Source: Rhipidocladum racemiflorum (Eukaryota > Streptophyta > Magnoliopsida > Poales > Poaceae). From it: a DNA stretch of 64,000 nucleotides. The translations under genes were made by a program, and so were the position numbers. Below the pieces are notes generated by a model. That model saw only the letters and a list, made by a program, of their open reading frames with translations, was not told the origin of the DNA and searched no databases. The stretch covers positions 682,001 to 746,000 of the forward strand of contig CM070579.1 of the NCBI GenBank assembly GCA_036346355.1, read 5' to 3'. Below, in pieces: positions 1 to 11,304 of the stretch (the stretch's first letter is position 1; each line of letters opens with the position of its first letter).

Positions 1-60
1 ATTAGTTCTGCCTTGAGATTAATCAGTGCGACTGATTTGGACCTAATTTGCAATGTGCAG

Positions 61-618
61 ATCAGCTTCAATTCCATGATCAATGTCTATGCCACTTCAG
101 GACTGCATGATGAGGCAGAAATCATATTCCAGGAGATGCAGGAAAGCAGTCATGTTCCCGACTCGCTTACATATCTCGCACTGATCAGAGCGTACACAGA
201 GGGTAAATGCTACTCCAAAGCTGAGGAAGCCATCCATATGATGCTGAATAGCAACACTGTCCCTTCATCACCTCATTTCAACCACCTCATTTTCGCCTTT
301 CTGAAGGAAGGGCAGATTGATGAAGCCCAGAGGATCTTCAACCAAATGAAGGAGATAGGTGTGGGTGCTAATTTGGCCTGTTGCCGGTCCATGATGAGGG
401 TGTATCTGGAGCACGGTCATGTCGACGAAGGCATCTCGCTTTTCGAGGCGACACGTGGATCGCTGAAACCTGACAGCTTCATCTTGAGTGCTGCATTTCA
501 TCTTTATGAACATTCAGGCAGGGAGTCTGAAGCTGGGGATGTCCTGGATGTCATCAATCTACATGGTGCCTCTTTCCTGAGGAATCTAAAGGTTGGATCA
601 AAGTTGGGAGCAAGTTAA
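61..618 (+). CDS. PPR-repeat protein, last exon (partial)
   Basis: Terminal coding exon of a pentatricopeptide repeat protein whose upstream exons lie outside the window. A pyrimidine-containing acceptor ending in gtgcag precedes base 61, and the reading frame runs 186 codons to TAA at 616-618. The translation is a chain of roughly 35-residue helical pairs, for example FNSMINVYATSGLHDEAEII, SLTYLALIRAYTEG, HFNHLIFAFLKEGQIDEA and LACCRSMMRVYLEHGHVDEG, the usual PPR pattern. PPR proteins bind organellar RNA and act in its splicing, editing or stability. No DYW or E motif follows the last repeat, so a P-class protein is likely. The resemblance to the EMB976/At5g27270 type is from memory and is weak. 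Bases 619 to about 1130 read as its 3' UTR. Confidence 0.8.
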   Translation: MSFNSMINVYATSGLHDEAEIIFQEMQESSHVPDSLTYLALIRAYTEGKCYSKAEEAIHMMLNSNTVPSSPHFNHLIFAFLKEGQIDEAQRIFNQMKEIGVGANLACCRSMMRVYLEHGHVDEGISLFEATRGSLKPDSFILSAAFHLYEHSGRESEAGDVLDVINLHGASFLRNLKVGSKLGAS

Positions 619-1202
619 AGGGTCTAATTGTATGGTACATATGCATCTTGAACAATCAGGAAGAGTTCAAAGAGTCGTTTTTTCCTTTCAAAGAAGACAA
701 GCTAAACGTGCATTACAAGCAAATAGCAAAGCACATAGCTCTTTGAGGATGCAACAACAACAAAATGAAGCTCAAACAGCACATGAAACGTTTTCAGCCC
801 ATTGTAATGGCCCAGGTCACTGCCGTCATCCCCAGCCCTGACATCCATTTCAAACGATACTGAAAACTGAACCAGACATGCGAGTAATTCTCCATTTCTC
901 CCAGGGTGTAACTTACTTTTTTTTCCCGAAAAAGGGCGAACCCCTGTTTCTTTTATGGAAATGAAAGTAACATAGCAATCGATCAGAGACATCCTGACAA
1001 CCATGTTCTAACTTATTCATGGGTTTTCTACTATATATTGGGCACTGTCTTGTACAGAAAAAGCAATTATGTGTGCTTCTACCTTTGTTCGTGTGATTGT
1101 ATTGCCGTGTTATTGATTGGTGTGGGTGAATGACTACGTTTTACAATGGTACCATCCTGCGTAGATAGCTAGAGCGACTATCCACCGTGGAGCATCGGAA
1201 TT

Positions 1203-1370
1203 TTTCAGAATTTATTTTTATTTAATATTTATTTTTATTATTTTTTTCAAAAATAATCAATGGAATGATTTTTTTTTGCGAAAGTAGCCCTCCGTCACAA
1301 AAAATCATTCTGTTGATTATTTTCGAAAAAATTTTTAAAATAAATATTAAATGAAAAAAAATTCATTCGA
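1203..1370. repeat. AT-rich fold-back (MITE-like) element
   Basis: Two long arms are reverse complements of each other. The left arm (about 1205-1273) contains ttaatatttattttta, aaaataatcaatgg and aatgatttttt. The right arm (about 1299-1369) carries the same blocks inverted. They are separated by a loop of about 20 bases around gcgaaagtagccctcc. The arms are imperfect, with several substitutions and small indels. This is the shape of a fold-back MITE. I could not identify a clean target duplication, so the superfamily is open. Confidence 0.65.
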
Positions 1371-1670
1371 AGGCCCACGAAACGTTCATGTGCTCCAAAA
1401 TTGAGCCCAGCCCATATTAGCTCGTTCAAGGCCCAACATCCAGCTGGGCCCGCTGATGAAACCCAAAGGTCACTGCCTTTCGCTTCGGTCTCGTCGCCGG
1501 CGCATCCCATCCCATTGACAAAAGACGCGATGTGGCGGAGCCACTGGTAGACAAGCGCCCATGGCCGGAAGCCGCCGGCGCCGGCGCCCACTCCGAAGAG
1601 CACGGCCGCCGCAGGACGAATCCTGGCGGCCGGAGCCACCGACCACTCTCATCCCCAGGTCTGCACGGTC

Positions 1671-1700
1671 ACCCTAACCGTAACCTAACCCTAACCGTAC
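1671..1700. repeat. Short telomere-like CCCTAA cluster
   Basis: Four degenerate units of the type accctaaccg/taaccctaacc lie just after a likely splice donor (cag|gt at 1658/1659). Short telo-box motifs of this kind are common in leaders and first introns of plant housekeeping genes and usually act as promoter or leader elements rather than as telomere relics. The array is far too short to be a true interstitial telomere. Confidence 0.5.
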
Positions 1701-2377
1701 CCGTATTTTATTTCCCCAATTCAATTTTGTTGAGAGTATGTGCATCAAATCCAGAATAAAGAAAGAACGCAAAGAACGCACCAGTTTGAGTTTTTGGCAT
1801 CACTCTTTGCTTATCTGATTCTATGGTGATACTGAATTCTTAAAAAAGGGTCTGCAGAAAGAGGGAAACTTGTCATTGCAATACTAGAATGCTTCGCATA
1901 AAAGCTGCTCAAACGAAGATGGGAGCGTATCGTCACACTTTTATGTCAGGATGAAAACATCTTCACAAGTCTTGAGGATACATGCTACATAGTACCACCA
2001 TGTTTTTAAACAATATTAAACTTAAGTCGCTTGTTTCAAGATTTGTGCAATTAGGATAATGCATGGAAGCACCTCTCAAAATATAATAGGTTTGGCTGTC
2101 TGGCATGCTCAAAATATTGCTAATCTTGTTGTAGAAAAACACCAAGCTGTAGTTTTTTTTTCCTGGTGTAGCTTACTCTGGCTGAAATTTAGCATGTTGA
2201 TGCATATCTCATTTTGGGAATGATTGCAGTTAAGTGAAACAGGTATCCTTGTTTGCCTTAGTGTGTACCAATAACCTTCTGCATTTCTAACAATTTGCTA
2301 GTTATTTCCCCACTATCTGAGTTCCTGCCTCTGATCTTGAATTAGCTGTGTTTGACAGAGAAGTTACAGTTGCACAA

Positions 2378-3562
2378 ATGCCCTCCAAGAAAACCTGCCA
2401 CGCCTCAAGCTCTACTTCCTCTGCCATGTCTGGACCTGACGCTTGGGCAGATCTCCTGGACGGCCTGCTTCATCATATCATTCTTCTCCTTAGCTCATTC
2501 CATGACCTCCTTGCTTTTACTGGCACCTGCCGCTCTTGGCGCGCTGCACTCTCTTCCTTCCCATCTGCATATACCTTCACCTTCCCACCTCTCCACCTCA
2601 AACTAGATATTCATTATGCTCATCCTCATTTCAGCAATGTCAAATACAGCCTTTTATCTAATTATAAATGGCTTCTTTGTGATCCTGCCAAGAGGACCTT
2701 GTCCCTTCGCTGTTCAGCGCCCCGAAATACTCCAAATCGCATGCTCTTTTTGGGCTGCTCATATGGGCACCTTATCTTTTCCTATTGGGAGCACTGCCTC
2801 CTTGTTGATGTGTACACTGGTACTAAGGTGAAGCCTCCAAAACTCCTGTCCACCAGCAACTGTGGAATCTACTATGGCATCCTTATGGCTCCACTCAATT
2901 CACCCAACTCGCATCTCCTCCTTTTTTCAACATCCTCCATGTTCCGGTGGCAGGTTGGAACAAAGTCTTGGTCGGAGCACCCTCTTGGTGGTGAACGCAT
3001 CCTTCAGATAGTATTCTTTAAAGGTCAGATGTTTGCCATGGACTTTCTTCACAGGCTTCACACCATACGCTTGGTGCCTCAGCTCAGCATGCAGGAAGTA
3101 GCAGTTGTGTGGGGAGAGGACATGGTTGTAGGCCTGCATATTAAGCCATGGTTGGTGGTCTGTGGTGACATGCTTCTCATGGTTGACCTCTCAGTAAGCC
3201 TCGACCTATTGTCTGGCTTCTCTGGCACCTATCAAGTATTTCGCCTCGACTTTTCAGTCGAACCAGCTAAGTGGGTGAAGATGGATAAGTTGGGAGATTG
3301 GGCTCTCTTTGTTAGCATTGATAGGAGGAACCCTACATTTTCTTGCACGAACCCTGGAAGATGGGGAGGAAAGAGTAACTTCATTTACTGCGCGAGTGCA
3401 TCTGAAGATTATGATGAACCTTGGACTGCAATCGAGCTTGGTCAGCCAGTGCCCAGCACAATTCAGGCCGTTTCATACAGTGCTGCACATGCGCGTGGCC
3501 ATCCCAGTCAACTGGATAGCCTCTGGGTGCTCCCCAATTTGGTTTATGGTGTTGGCCAGTGA
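2378..3562 (+). CDS. F-box protein with DUF295 domain
   Basis: The protein has 394 residues if the ATG at 2378 is used. An N-terminal F-box covers roughly residues 18-55 (DAWADLLDGLLHHIILLL, then a TGTCRSWRAAL block). The rest matches the plant DUF295/KIB1-type beta-propeller family, with the typical WSEHPLGGERILQIVFFKG and YQVFRLDFSVEPAKWVKM patches and a C-terminal NFIYCASA block. F-box proteins of this family are substrate adaptors of SCF ubiquitin ligases; the substrate cannot be told from sequence. An acceptor-like sequence (gtttgacag) ends at 2358, 19 bases before the ATG. The frame could be extended upstream to 2348, but that would start inside the probable intron. A GC-rich leader exon may lie near 1530-1658, with a donor at 1659. 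The ORF is intact. Stop TGA at 3560-3562. Confidence 0.85.
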   Translation: MPSKKTCHASSSTSSAMSGPDAWADLLDGLLHHIILLLSSFHDLLAFTGTCRSWRAALSSFPSAYTFTFPPLHLKLDIHYAHPHFSNVKYSLLSNYKWLLCDPAKRTLSLRCSAPRNTPNRMLFLGCSYGHLIFSYWEHCLLVDVYTGTKVKPPKLLSTSNCGIYYGILMAPLNSPNSHLLLFSTSSMFRWQVGTKSWSEHPLGGERILQIVFFKGQMFAMDFLHRLHTIRLVPQLSMQEVAVVWGEDMVVGLHIKPWLVVCGDMLLMVDLSVSLDLLSGFSGTYQVFRLDFSVEPAKWVKMDKLGDWALFVSIDRRNPTFSCTNPGRWGGKSNFIYCASASEDYDEPWTAIELGQPVPSTIQAVSYSAAHARGHPSQLDSLWVLPNLVYGVGQ

Positions 3563-5580
3563 ACGGCCATCTTTGCTTTGTCGCAGGGTTTTGGCTAGTC
3601 TTGCACAAGCCCTGTCCTGTCAATTGATGCTGTTATGATTTAAGTTAGCTACTAGGTTCTGTAACCGTAATGGTTTCTTGACTTGGCATCGATGTACTGT
3701 GTACAAGTGCATTTAATCTATATTGGCATGCAGCTGACATGCCTGGTTGGTTCTAATGTGGTGAGCAACTGAACATTGGAATTGCATTTGTCATCTGCTT
3801 GCCCAGCCTACAGACTTCGCTGGCTGGTGTTGGTCACTAGCACGGGACTTGTCGCTCCGGTCGGTGATGAGCTTCTGATGTACTCCTAACTTGGTTGACG
3901 CATTGAGGGTGAATTCTTTGACCTTGCGAGTGCAGGATTGAATGCCGTGTGATTGTTGGTTATGTCGTGCGACGTTTGAGCTGGCCTGTATGAATGTTGC
4001 TGAGGGTTTCTTTCTTGTTTCACGACCATTACAAGCACACTCGCTTGTACCGGCCTCTTGTTTTGAACTTCTTTTTTGTATACTGAACAAAAAAAAGCAC
4101 ATTGCTGGTTTCAAACCTGGAACATACAACGACCGAATGAGAGCTCGCTGTTATTCATTTGGACACCTGCTTATATTGTTCATTTCTCTATGTTTCCTGC
4201 CTGATGTGTTCTATGAGAGCTCTGCGACTGGTGGTTGTGCTGTGCTATTGAGCTGCGTTGTGTGCATGTTTTTGACATGTTTAACAGTTTACTGGTACTA
4301 AGTACATTGCAGAAGGTTCACTACTAAAGCTCATCTCTTATTCTGTACTCTCCTTTTGTATTGCTTTGCCATTGGTACCAAATCAATTGCATCACCCAGG
4401 CTGTCATGAGTGCTGCCTGATCTTATTTCATAGGTGGAGCTTAATTAATGTCATCCTTCATGTCAAGTATGCTGTGATCTTGTGCATTTTGAGCAAGCTA
4501 ATGTTGAGCAAAATGTAGTACACTTGCTGCTTCTGGAGCAGCAGATGATGTAGCAATCTGTTGCCTTGACTCGTCGACGATATCTTGTGTCTTGATACCA
4601 AGAGACGCTCAAACAGGACGTCGTTTTGCTTGTTCGTTATGAAGAAGGAATCACGCATACGATCCTGCAATGCTTATACTCGCTTAATAATCTTACAGCA
4701 ATGTACTACCAAATTCCGCCCAAATAAAACAAAAAGAAAAGAAAAGAAAAGAAACATTGTACTATGAATACCTAGCGGCTATTGTATTTGCTTGTTCTGC
4801 CAAACAAAAAAAGAAAAGAAAAAGATGCCTCCGCCAACTGAAGAGATTTGTACTATGAACAGCTAGGCCCAGCCCAAACTATGTGAAATCCCAGCCTGGT
4901 GACATTGCTAGAAACAGAGAGGTGTTCATCATGGCCTTGGCCGAATATGCAGATTTCTACCTGCATTTTTGTGCTCATCATTCAGGCGTCTGGTTTAACT
5001 TTCTTCTTTCTTGATGCTCTTTTTTTGAACTGTTCTCTCCGCGGCAAGCCGCCTTCCGCGGTCCCCTGACGCTGAAGGTGCTAGGTTACTTTTGCAAAAA
5101 AAATAAAGTAAATAAATAGAAGAGTACTATTTTTGGAAAAAAAAATAAAATAAAAGGAGGCCAAAACAGTAAAAAAATCCTCTCTTTCTTTTTTTTTTTC
5201 CTCAGAGGGAGAAACCAACCAACGCCTACTGGGCCATCGATGGCCTGTCTTCTTTTAATGCCACACAGAGAGTGATAATTTTGTTTTTTATTGCAAGGAC
5301 GCAGAGAGAGAGAGAGAGAGAGAGACAGTAGTGATTAGTACCTAGCTAGTACTTACTGAAGCTCCCGTGTTGGTATTAGGTGCCATTCGGCCAGCACCAA
5401 ACAGCGGCTATCTTTTGGAGCGTTTCGCTTCACGTGCGAGCAGGAGCTTGTTTGCTGCATCTGCATGTGTCTCTTTGCCCAATAATACCATCTTGCCACC
5501 AAAACACCCCATACAATCTAGCTGTGCTTCTCGTGTTTTTGCCAAACCCAAGCTAGCGCTGTCTACCTGCCTGGAACAGG
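3563..5580. other. 3' UTR and gene-free interval
   Basis: The first several hundred bases after the F-box stop are T-rich and read as its 3' UTR. Beyond about 4400 I see only AT-rich sequence, A-rich tracts (4720-4820, 5095-5175) and a GA microsatellite at 5303-5325. None of the short open frames here looks like a protein. Confidence 0.5.
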
Positions 5581-5799
5581 ACCAGATGACGATGCTTCAG
5601 AGCCAGAGCCAGATACAGATACTACCTACCTATGTTGACCTGACCAATCCTGCTGCAGTTGGAACATTGCTAACTAGGTTTACTTACCGAGAGAGGTGCT
5701 TCTACGTTTTTCCTTTTAAAAGTTACGCAAAACATTGAAATATCTATAAGAGGATAGATGGCGGTTACTTGCCTCTCGATTTATTTCAAGGTTTATATA
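5581..5799 (+). repeat. Direct duplication, copy A
   Basis: About 219 bp nearly repeated at 6054-6278. Shared blocks include accagatgacgatgcttcag, ctacctatgttgacctgacc and gttacttgcctctcgattta. Differences are a few substitutions, a 6-bp gain here (cagata) and a short tandem gain in copy B. The second half (about 5692-5790) belongs to a repeat family also seen at 15900-15998 and 46667-46757. A Helitron is inserted at its right edge. Confidence 0.85.
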
Positions 5800-6022
5800 T
5801 CTCTACTATTCTAAAACAGCACTTGGTGGCAGTGGTCCGTTCTTCCCACGTCATTAATTGCCCTACGCAAGAAACGAAGCGTTGCTTTAATTAGCCAGCT
5901 TTCGCAAGAAACGAAGCGTTAAAGATAGATGTTTGATCTTGTGAAATATTTTTTTATTATTTTTAAATCTATTTTTCGTTATCAATTTTGTTTTTTTTAG
6001 CAACGCACGGACATGTAACTAG
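5800..6022 (+). mobile_element. Non-autonomous Helitron, copy 1
   Basis: A 223-bp element that starts TCTCTACTATTCTAAA, ends GTAACTAG, and sits exactly between an A and a T, as Helitrons do (5'-TC...CTRR-3', A^T target, no target duplication). It shares most of its length with the elements at 42370-42610 and 43172-43405, including the internal cgaagcgttaaagatagatg block and the terminal gcaacgcacgg. The usual 3' hairpin of this grass family is degenerate here. It has no coding capacity and would depend on a Rep/helicase supplied elsewhere. Confidence 0.8.
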
Positions 6023-6053
6023 TATAACTTGTATCGAAAGAGAGCGTGTAAGC

Positions 6054-6278
6054 ACCAGATGACGATGCTTCAGAGCCAGAGCCAGATACTACCTACCTAT
6101 GTTGACCTGACCAATCCTGGTACAGTTGGAACATTTCTAACTAGGCTCACTTACCGAGGTTTACTTACCGAGAGGTGCTTTTACGTTTTTCCTTTTAAAA
6201 GTTACGCAAAACATTGAAACATCTATAAAAGGATAGATGGTGGTTACTTGCCTCTCGATTTATTTCAAGGTTTATATA
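6054..6278 (+). repeat. Direct duplication, copy B
   Basis: Second copy of the unit at 5581-5799, without the Helitron. It contains its own 18-bp near-tandem gain (cacttaccgag / tttacttaccgag). Absence of the Helitron shows that the duplication came first and the Helitron later. Confidence 0.85.
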
Positions 6279-6539
6279 CGGGTGCGCGCATGAGCCAGAT
6301 TTTCAAAGGCACGAGAAAGAGAATCACGCACCCCCGGCCCCGTTCCCATTTTTTTTTCCAACGTAGATGCCAGGAGGATCTATCGCCACTTCTTTTTTAC
6401 ATGTGGATGTAGATCACTTCGGTCCTTTTTTGGGTCAAAATTGCCGTGATGCTAGTTGCCGATTTGGAAAAACAGGCACCATATATACCATCCTGTTGAT
6501 GTTCAACAATGGCCGGAATATTATTATCAGAAAAACTAA

Positions 6540-6738
6540 AAAACGGTATACCGTTGCAACGGTATACCTCTGAAACTCATGAAACTTATGATTTTTTACA
6601 CTGAAACTTATGAAACTTAGCACTAAAAACTGATAAAACATGAAACTGATGAAACTAAACACTGAAACTCATGAAAACAGCACTGAAACTGATAAGTTTC
6701 ATAAGTTTCATGGCTATACCGTTGCAACGGTATACCGT
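6540..6738. repeat. Fold-back element with palindromic ends
   Basis: Positions 6545-6568 form a perfect 24-bp palindrome made of the half-site GGTATACCGTTG and its complement. A near-perfect second copy lies at 6713-6736 (GG/GC change at the edge). Between them are repeated ctgaaactcatgaaac-like units, on the left in one orientation and on the right (aagtttcataagtttcat) in the other, so the whole 200 bp can fold back. No ORF. It could be a MITE or an exotic inverted-repeat satellite. Confidence 0.6.
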
Positions 6739-7472
6739 TCCCTAGTCACTCTCTATTATTATTACTATCCTTACACAGCAAAGAATTCCCGAGCTGGGAG
6801 CGCCACCTCACCATTTTTGCAAACATTATTTTTGCTACATTATTTTCGCTACAGTGCTTAGGATCAATCTTAAACGTCGCTTTTTCATCCAACGGCTCGC
6901 ACGCAACTGCTTAAGTTGCATTTGCTATTATAACTGCATGAGGTCCCTGTCCGCTGCAGCACACATCCAAGCTAGGCATGATGACAAACAGGGCGTCCAT
7001 TTGGAACACATCTAGACTCTGGACTTTGAATCCCCGGCCTTCGTCAGCTCTGGGTACCAGGAGTCCACAGATGCAGAGGAGACGCAGCCAGCCCAATGTG
7101 ACCGGCAGATGCAGATGCAGTCTCAATGTCACCGCCATGGATTTCAAGTCTTTCAAACCTTGATGAAAAAGATTGGCTATGCTGGTAGTGATCACAAACT
7201 GATGTACATGTGTATGCCGGCCGTTCCGAATTCAAGTCCTCTCTACGTCCTAGATTCGTACGTCGTCCTGTTTGACCGGACGGAAGAGAAGATTGCTACG
7301 TTCACGTACGTCTAGGGTTAACCAGGCCTAATTGAAGTCCAGTTAACTAGCTAGTACTCCCTCCTTTATCTTAATATATAGATCAAGAAGATATTAAAAA
7401 TGACTACCTACCTCTAATTATTATCTTTAATCACTATAAGGTATTGATAATCAAATTTTCAGAAGCTTGACT

Positions 7473-7552
<80 letters not shown>

Positions 7553-8569
7553 TATATATATATATCCAAAACAACAACTATTTATGACCATACACGTTGA
7601 GGATATCAATTAAATCTGAATATTTATTAGGAGCTACTATCATCAACAAATTAACAACCATAGGCGCCCCCTAATCACTTTTTTTTATATATATAAAAGC
7701 AAAGACACAATGAGCAATATCTTTGTGTCACATCCAGTAAGAAAACATATATTCCAGAATGGCTACATGACAAGCACGTCCCTATTAATTGTGTCCGAAA
7801 GAGATAATCCAATCGAATGGTCGTTGAAAAAGCCCAAAAAATCCATTGATTCTGTGCAGTCGGAGCCTCGATCCACACACGCGATCAGCAGACTTGCATC
7901 GCACATGTATGTACAGGGAAGAAAGGATGCGAGGATCAGAGCAGACGAGATGGATTGTAGTAATCTGGAAGATGCCAAGACGATCGTTAATTCATACCTA
8001 GACTTTATGCGCGCTTGTCACCTCAGCTTTTGTTTCTTTTTTTCTTCTCTTCTTCTTCTTCTTCCCCTTTTTCTTTCTTTAAATTTCTCTCCTCTCTTAT
8101 CTAGAGATGTGGCTGCCGGCTAGCTGCTTGTGTGCTTGCACGATCTATTTTGGCTCAAATAAATGGATTAGTTGCGATGTCCTTTTTGCATTTGACAATC
8201 GCACTTCTTCTAGATAGACAGAGAAAGATAGAGAGAGAGAGATAGAGAGATAGATAGATAGAGAGATATCATGTGTACTTTCTCCTGCAGCTCCCATTGA
8301 AAGCTCGCTACTAATTGCACAGCGACCAATCCATTTACTCCGTTGCAGACAAACAATCGCACTGCACCGGGCAACTTAATTTGTATGCTATTATCGGGCT
8401 ATCGATTCGCAATCAGGAGGCATGCGATGAACAGTACATGCGTTACGGCGTCCAATGCCGGTCATTTGCTGCTTTCCTACGCCTAGTGTTCTTGAATTAA
8501 ACATAATCATGCTCTTGTCTACTGCAGCTGCACCAGCTTTGGCACTGGAAAAGAATTAGGGATTTGTAG
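6739..8569. other. Gene-free interval with microsatellites
   Basis: Contains a (CA)n-(TA)n tract at about 7473-7566, a T/C-rich block at about 8030-8100 and a GA/GATA tract at about 8220-8268. Short open frames (for example 7710-8123) show no domain, no codon bias and no plausible start context. I see no gene. Confidence 0.55.
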
Positions 8570-11304
8570 TGTGACGGACCGCCTTTTGTGCAAGAAGGAA
8601 ACTCACAACGCTACTCAGGAATACTAATCATTTGTAAAACAAGAAAGTAAAATTACCTCGCCAAAAGCCAATTCAACACTTTTTATTCAATATAAGCGCC
8701 TAACGACCGGATTTTACAAAGGGAAGCATCCAAGCTTCTAGACTTACATTACTAAAAGAAGGAAACTACAAAGTGTGGCGCGGCGAAGACAAGACCTGAA
8801 ACTGACTAAATCGCCATCTACGACTCCTGGTAGGCTCCCGCTTCTTCGAACTCGAAAGGGCGGGGTTTTGCAAGGGTGAGTACAGAGTACTCAACAAGTC
8901 GTCTGGAACCATGTAATACTATATGTAGGGTTAATCAAGGGATGGCAAGAGGGTTTAGAAATATCGGGATGCGATTTTATTTCGTAATTCATTTTACATT
9001 TGAAGCACAAATCAATTAATATAAGTAATTTGAATTTCACAAGATTAACAACACTTAACCAATTCATTCACAATTATCAATACAAAGAATTTGAGCTTAG
9101 TTCACTGGGTTTCAACCCGATTCCAACTTAACTTCATTAACTAAGTACTGCCAGAATCGGACATAATTAAGATTAACTCTCGCAGAGCGGCTCGCCTTTA
9201 CCTACAAGATATCTATAACCTTTATGCCAATCTCGAGTTTTCATGCAACTTAAATGCATGTGGCCCACTTTAGACTATCACGGCATTTCGCTTAATCATT
9301 CCTGCCTTTAGTTGTTTACCGATAGTACCGCTTACCTTGGACTCGGGGTCCCCATTAGCGCTTCACTGCTTGAGAACTAAGAATGTCACTTTGGACCATT
9401 CCCGTTCCCACCCTCCGGTCCATTCCTCGCCGGAAGGCCCGGTCCCCATTCTCTTCCAGAGAATGGTAGCCACCAAGACGGTACCCAATTATTATCTCGT
9501 GAATGATTAACTTAATGAGCCGTGTTCGACACGGGTCACCGACTTCAGTCCGACGTGGTTGAGCGAAACTAAGTTATTTACTTTGCTCAAGTGGATTATT
9601 AACCTTACACTTTGCCAAAGACCAAGCCTTCATTCACAACCCATTCCCATTCCGCAGACGGGCCACCGAACCAAACAAGGCATTAATCACGGTAGGGATC
9701 TAATCTCATCCACTTCGGATTTATCCGACATCTGTCCCCTCGATCGCAAAGACTTTTACAAACAATCAATCGGAGATTCGGCAAAGATTTTCTTTAAATC
9801 CAGGTTTTGAACTAACCTAATAATATTACCTAGCCTATTCATGGCAATAAGCAATTAACTAGGGTTCCAAAGGATTAATAGGGTTTAATTATTTCAAGGA
9901 GGTTTCAAGAAGCAATTTTAAGATTACCTAATTATCATGTCATTCTAAAATACCGGATTTCATTAATTCAAATACAAAGAAAGTAATGCGATATAAAATA
10001 ATTACTACTATAGCATGGCATGATAGGATCAATATGATCAAAGGTGTACGCTTGCCTTTAGCACCGGATCGGATGAGTCGCCGAGGAAGTAAAGGTCAGA
10101 CGGCCCCGCCTGGTCCGACGTCTGCTTCCGAACTCGCCCCGACTCAGGGATCAAGCCCCGCTCCATCATGCGTCTCAACGGTGGCCGAATCTAGCGCTAA
10201 AAGACAACCAACATAAATAAACGACAAAACAATAGCCGAAAAGAAAACGGAATCAAACTAAAACCGGAAATCGAGCCTAAGGGAACGGAGGGCAAACGGG
10301 ATTTGGGAATTTTCTCGACTGGATTTGGGAACGGACAGCATTTCGAGACTCGCGGATCGAAACGGTTCGTGAAAAGTATTTGGTGGGCTCGGCTTTTCCG
10401 GATTTTTCCGATTTTTCGGGCTATTTTTGGAATTAAAAGCAATTTTCGGATTTTAATAATTAAATAAAATCCGAAATTGTTTTACTGTTACATGGCGCTG
10501 GCCGGTTACATGGAGTTGGGCTACCGCCCAATGGTTTAGCGGCTGGCGGGCGAGCGTGGGCACGGGCTTGGGCCTACCACACTTAGAGGAGGGGTGGCGG
10601 GGCACCAAGTGCGAGGCGAAGAGGGGCCGACGGGTGGGGCGGGACCACCGGGGCCAGGGCGAGGCACAGGGAGAGCTAGGTTAGGGGCTCTGAGGGAGGC
10701 GAGGGCGAGCGCGAAGTCTGTGGCATGGCTGAGCAGCAAGGGCCGACTGGGCGGCGACGTGGGAAGGGGGCGAGGCAAGGGAGGGAAGGGCTCACCGGAA
10801 GAGCGAGGAGCTGGGGCAGTTGACTGAGAGGAGCAGCTTTTATAGCGAGGCGGCCAGCGACCGGCCAGGGCGGAGCGCGGGCGGCGCGGCGGCGCGAGGC
10901 GGCGCGTGATTTGCCGCGTGTCGGGGAGAGGACGGCAGGCGGGCCATTGGCGCGTAATCGGTTGCGACTCACGCTAAGACGGGCGGCGAAGGCGATCGCG
11001 GGCGGCGGCCATGGCGGAGCGCCGACGCGAGGGCGACGCCGAGGCGGCGGGTTACGGAGGCGGTCGGCCACGCGAGCTGGCTGCCGAGAGAAAGCCGGCG
11101 GCAAGCGCGGAGCGCAAGGATGGGCCAGGGGGGAGGCAGGCCATCGGGCCGGACGGGAGCAGGCCAACGGCCCAAGAAGCAAGGATTCGGCCCAACACAA
11201 GGTTTGAGATTCAAACTTGATTTCCAAATTTCCAAAATCCAAAATTCAAATGCAAATGCAAACAAAACCGAATCAAATTCATTTTGAATTTTGAGGTTGT
11301 TTCA
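8570..11304 (-). mobile_element. Solo LTR of a Ty3/gypsy retrotransposon
   Basis: A 2735-bp block starts TGTGACGGACCGCC, ends GAGGTTGTTTCA and is flanked by the exact 5-bp target duplication TGTAG (8565-8569 and 11305-11309). Read on the minus strand it runs TGAAACAACCTC...GTCCGTCACA, the same end plan as the LTRs of the element at 51112-60784. It also shares the gagtactcaacaagtcgt region (inverted). The minus strand carries a TATAAAAG box near 10839-10846, downstream of a GC-rich block, which fits an LTR promoter. No internal domain or second LTR follows, so unequal recombination between LTRs probably removed the rest. GC-rich open frames at 10.5-11.2 kb are non-coding LTR sequence. Confidence 0.85.

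Noticed and set aside
1295..1639. 114-codon minus-strand open frame with a hydrophobic start
   Set aside because: Its second half runs through the AT-rich inverted repeat and no family is recognisable. Plus-strand splice signals fit a leader exon better.
7473..7566. CA/TA tract as a CRISPR-like or structured array
   Set aside because: Plain dinucleotide microsatellite; no spacers. No CRISPR array is expected in, or seen in, this plant DNA.
10676..11242. 188-codon GC-rich minus-strand frame
   Set aside because: It lies wholly in the solo LTR and ends at an LTR feature; low-complexity Arg/Pro/Ala composition, no domain.
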